Origin: Gemmatimonadota bacterium
Lineage (GTDB): Bacteria > Gemmatimonadota > Gemmatimonadetes > Gemmatimonadales > GWC2-71-9
Length of the DNA stretch: 52,124 nt
Direction: 5' to 3'
NCBI GenBank assembly: GCA_003221895.1
Contig: QHUJ01000142.1
Location: 1-52,124, forward strand
The notes beneath the pieces were generated by a model. The model had not been told where the DNA came from. It worked only from the letters and a program-made list of their open reading frames with translations, and did no database searches. Below, piece after piece: positions 51,561 to 52,124 of this stretch. A program made the position numbers and the translations under genes. Position 1 is the stretch's first letter, and the number at the start of each line of letters is the position of its first letter.

Positions 51561-52124
51561 TTGGAGATTCCCTCCACGCATACGGTGCCTCTGTCGTGGT
51601 TGTACGAGGCGGCCAGTCCTCCAATTCAGTATCGGATCCTCACGGACGTCGTTTCCGAGCCTTCCCGCGACCTGGAACGCCTCAGCGCGCTGCGCGAAGA
51701 GATCCTGCGTTACAAGGAGGCGGTTGCCATCGTTCGCAAGCAAAAGGACACGGGTCTGTGGGGAGGCAATCTGCTGGCGCCCGGCCCGTCCAAAGCCATG
51801 GGATGGAAAGAGACGGGGACCGTATTCCAATATCGCCGGCTGCTCGAGCTGGGGTGGCCGGCCGACGCTCGGCCGTTCCGGTTCGCAGACCGCTTTTTAT
51901 TTCGGTTGCTGTCGCGGGACGATGATCCGACGCTGCTCGTAGAATTCCAGCGTGCCGCCAAGGCCGATCCCGGCCTGGCCCTGTGGGCACGCAGCATGGG
52001 CGCTCAGGCGGCTGCCGCCGCGCTCGCACGGGGTGCGCACCAGGATGACCCGCGGCTTCGGGGCGCCGCCCACCGCGTCGCGAGTGACATTTCGATGTAT
52101 CTGCGTAGTGAGGTTGCCCAGAAG
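51561..52124 (+). CDS. Unknown cytoplasmic protein, 3' partial
   Basis: 188 residues are visible before the window ends, from TTG 51561, with GGAG at suitable spacing upstream. The sequence is helical and repeat-like: LSWLYEAASPPIQYRILTDV, ERLSALREEILRYKEAVAIVRKQ, GWKETGTVFQYRRLLELGW and FADRFLFRLLSRDDDP. It recalls alpha/alpha-toroid or squalene-cyclase-like helical repeats, but no family is certain. No signal peptide. No in-frame stop appears before the end of the window. Confidence 0.75.
   Translation, partial: MEIPSTHTVPLSWLYEAASPPIQYRILTDVVSEPSRDLERLSALREEILRYKEAVAIVRKQKDTGLWGGNLLAPGPSKAMGWKETGTVFQYRRLLELGWPADARPFRFADRFLFRLLSRDDDPTLLVEFQRAAKADPGLALWARSMGAQAAAAALARGAHQDDPRLRGAAHRVASDISMYLRSEVAQK

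Overview
The window is GC-rich (roughly two thirds G+C), densely packed, and free of rRNA, tRNA, integrase, transposase or CRISPR signals. Its gene content (permuted aconitase, tandem OmpA proteins with thrombospondin type 3 repeats, many exported peptidases, Lhr-type helicase, imuB/dnaE2 mutasome, frequent ATGA/GTGA/TTGA stop-start overlaps, octamer mini-repeats inside genes) suggests a soil or sediment member of Gemmatimonadota or a neighbouring phylum. That placement is an inference from gene style, not from a marker gene.

Layout. 1-6400: an aminotransferase (cut by the left edge), an ornithine cyclodeaminase/mu-crystallin family reductase and an aldehyde dehydrogenase run together; a PiT phosphate permease with its PhoU-like partner points left; an APC amino-acid permease points right. 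6463-7748: an inverted repeat, a 50-residue zinc-ribbon protein and a radical SAM protein. 7745-9437: a lipoprotein and a DUF72 protein on the minus strand. 9537-16866: imuB, a small DUF6504-like gene, dnaE2, a coupled unknown gene, a lipoprotein alpha/beta hydrolase and a TonB-domain protein, mostly overlapping and probably co-transcribed. 16879-21207: a large Lhr-family helicase. 21320-23518: a membrane protein, a small HTH protein and an HExxH protein. 28492 down to 23533: a six-gene minus-strand operon (PAS-Fis regulator, thioesterase, lipoprotein, Gfo/Idh/MocA oxidoreductase, IspH, patatin). 28640-31692: a TetR regulator converging on a HrpA-like helicase. 33586 down to 31738: a SelW-like selenoprotein, phosphofructokinase and two small exported proteins. 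33649-40326: a chemoreceptor-like protein, a kelch-like lipoprotein and two tandem OmpA paralogues, closed by a terminator. 40420-51401: exported peptidases (S9, M14, M28), a putative glycoside hydrolase, lipoproteins and a permuted aconitase. 51561 to the end: an unknown gene that leaves the window.

Most interesting: (1) a gene at 33347-33586 reads as a CxxU SelW/Rdx protein only if an in-frame TGA is selenocysteine, with a SECIS-like hairpin just downstream; it overlaps pfkA by four bases. (2) An 8-bp mini-repeat (consensus CMGRCCGT), in blocks of about four units, has entered imuB, the small gene behind it, dnaE2 and the start of the radical SAM gene. (3) Two small genes, a free-standing NrdJ-like zinc ribbon (6497-6649) and a 43-residue lipoprotein (31738-31869), lie in spaces that would otherwise look empty.
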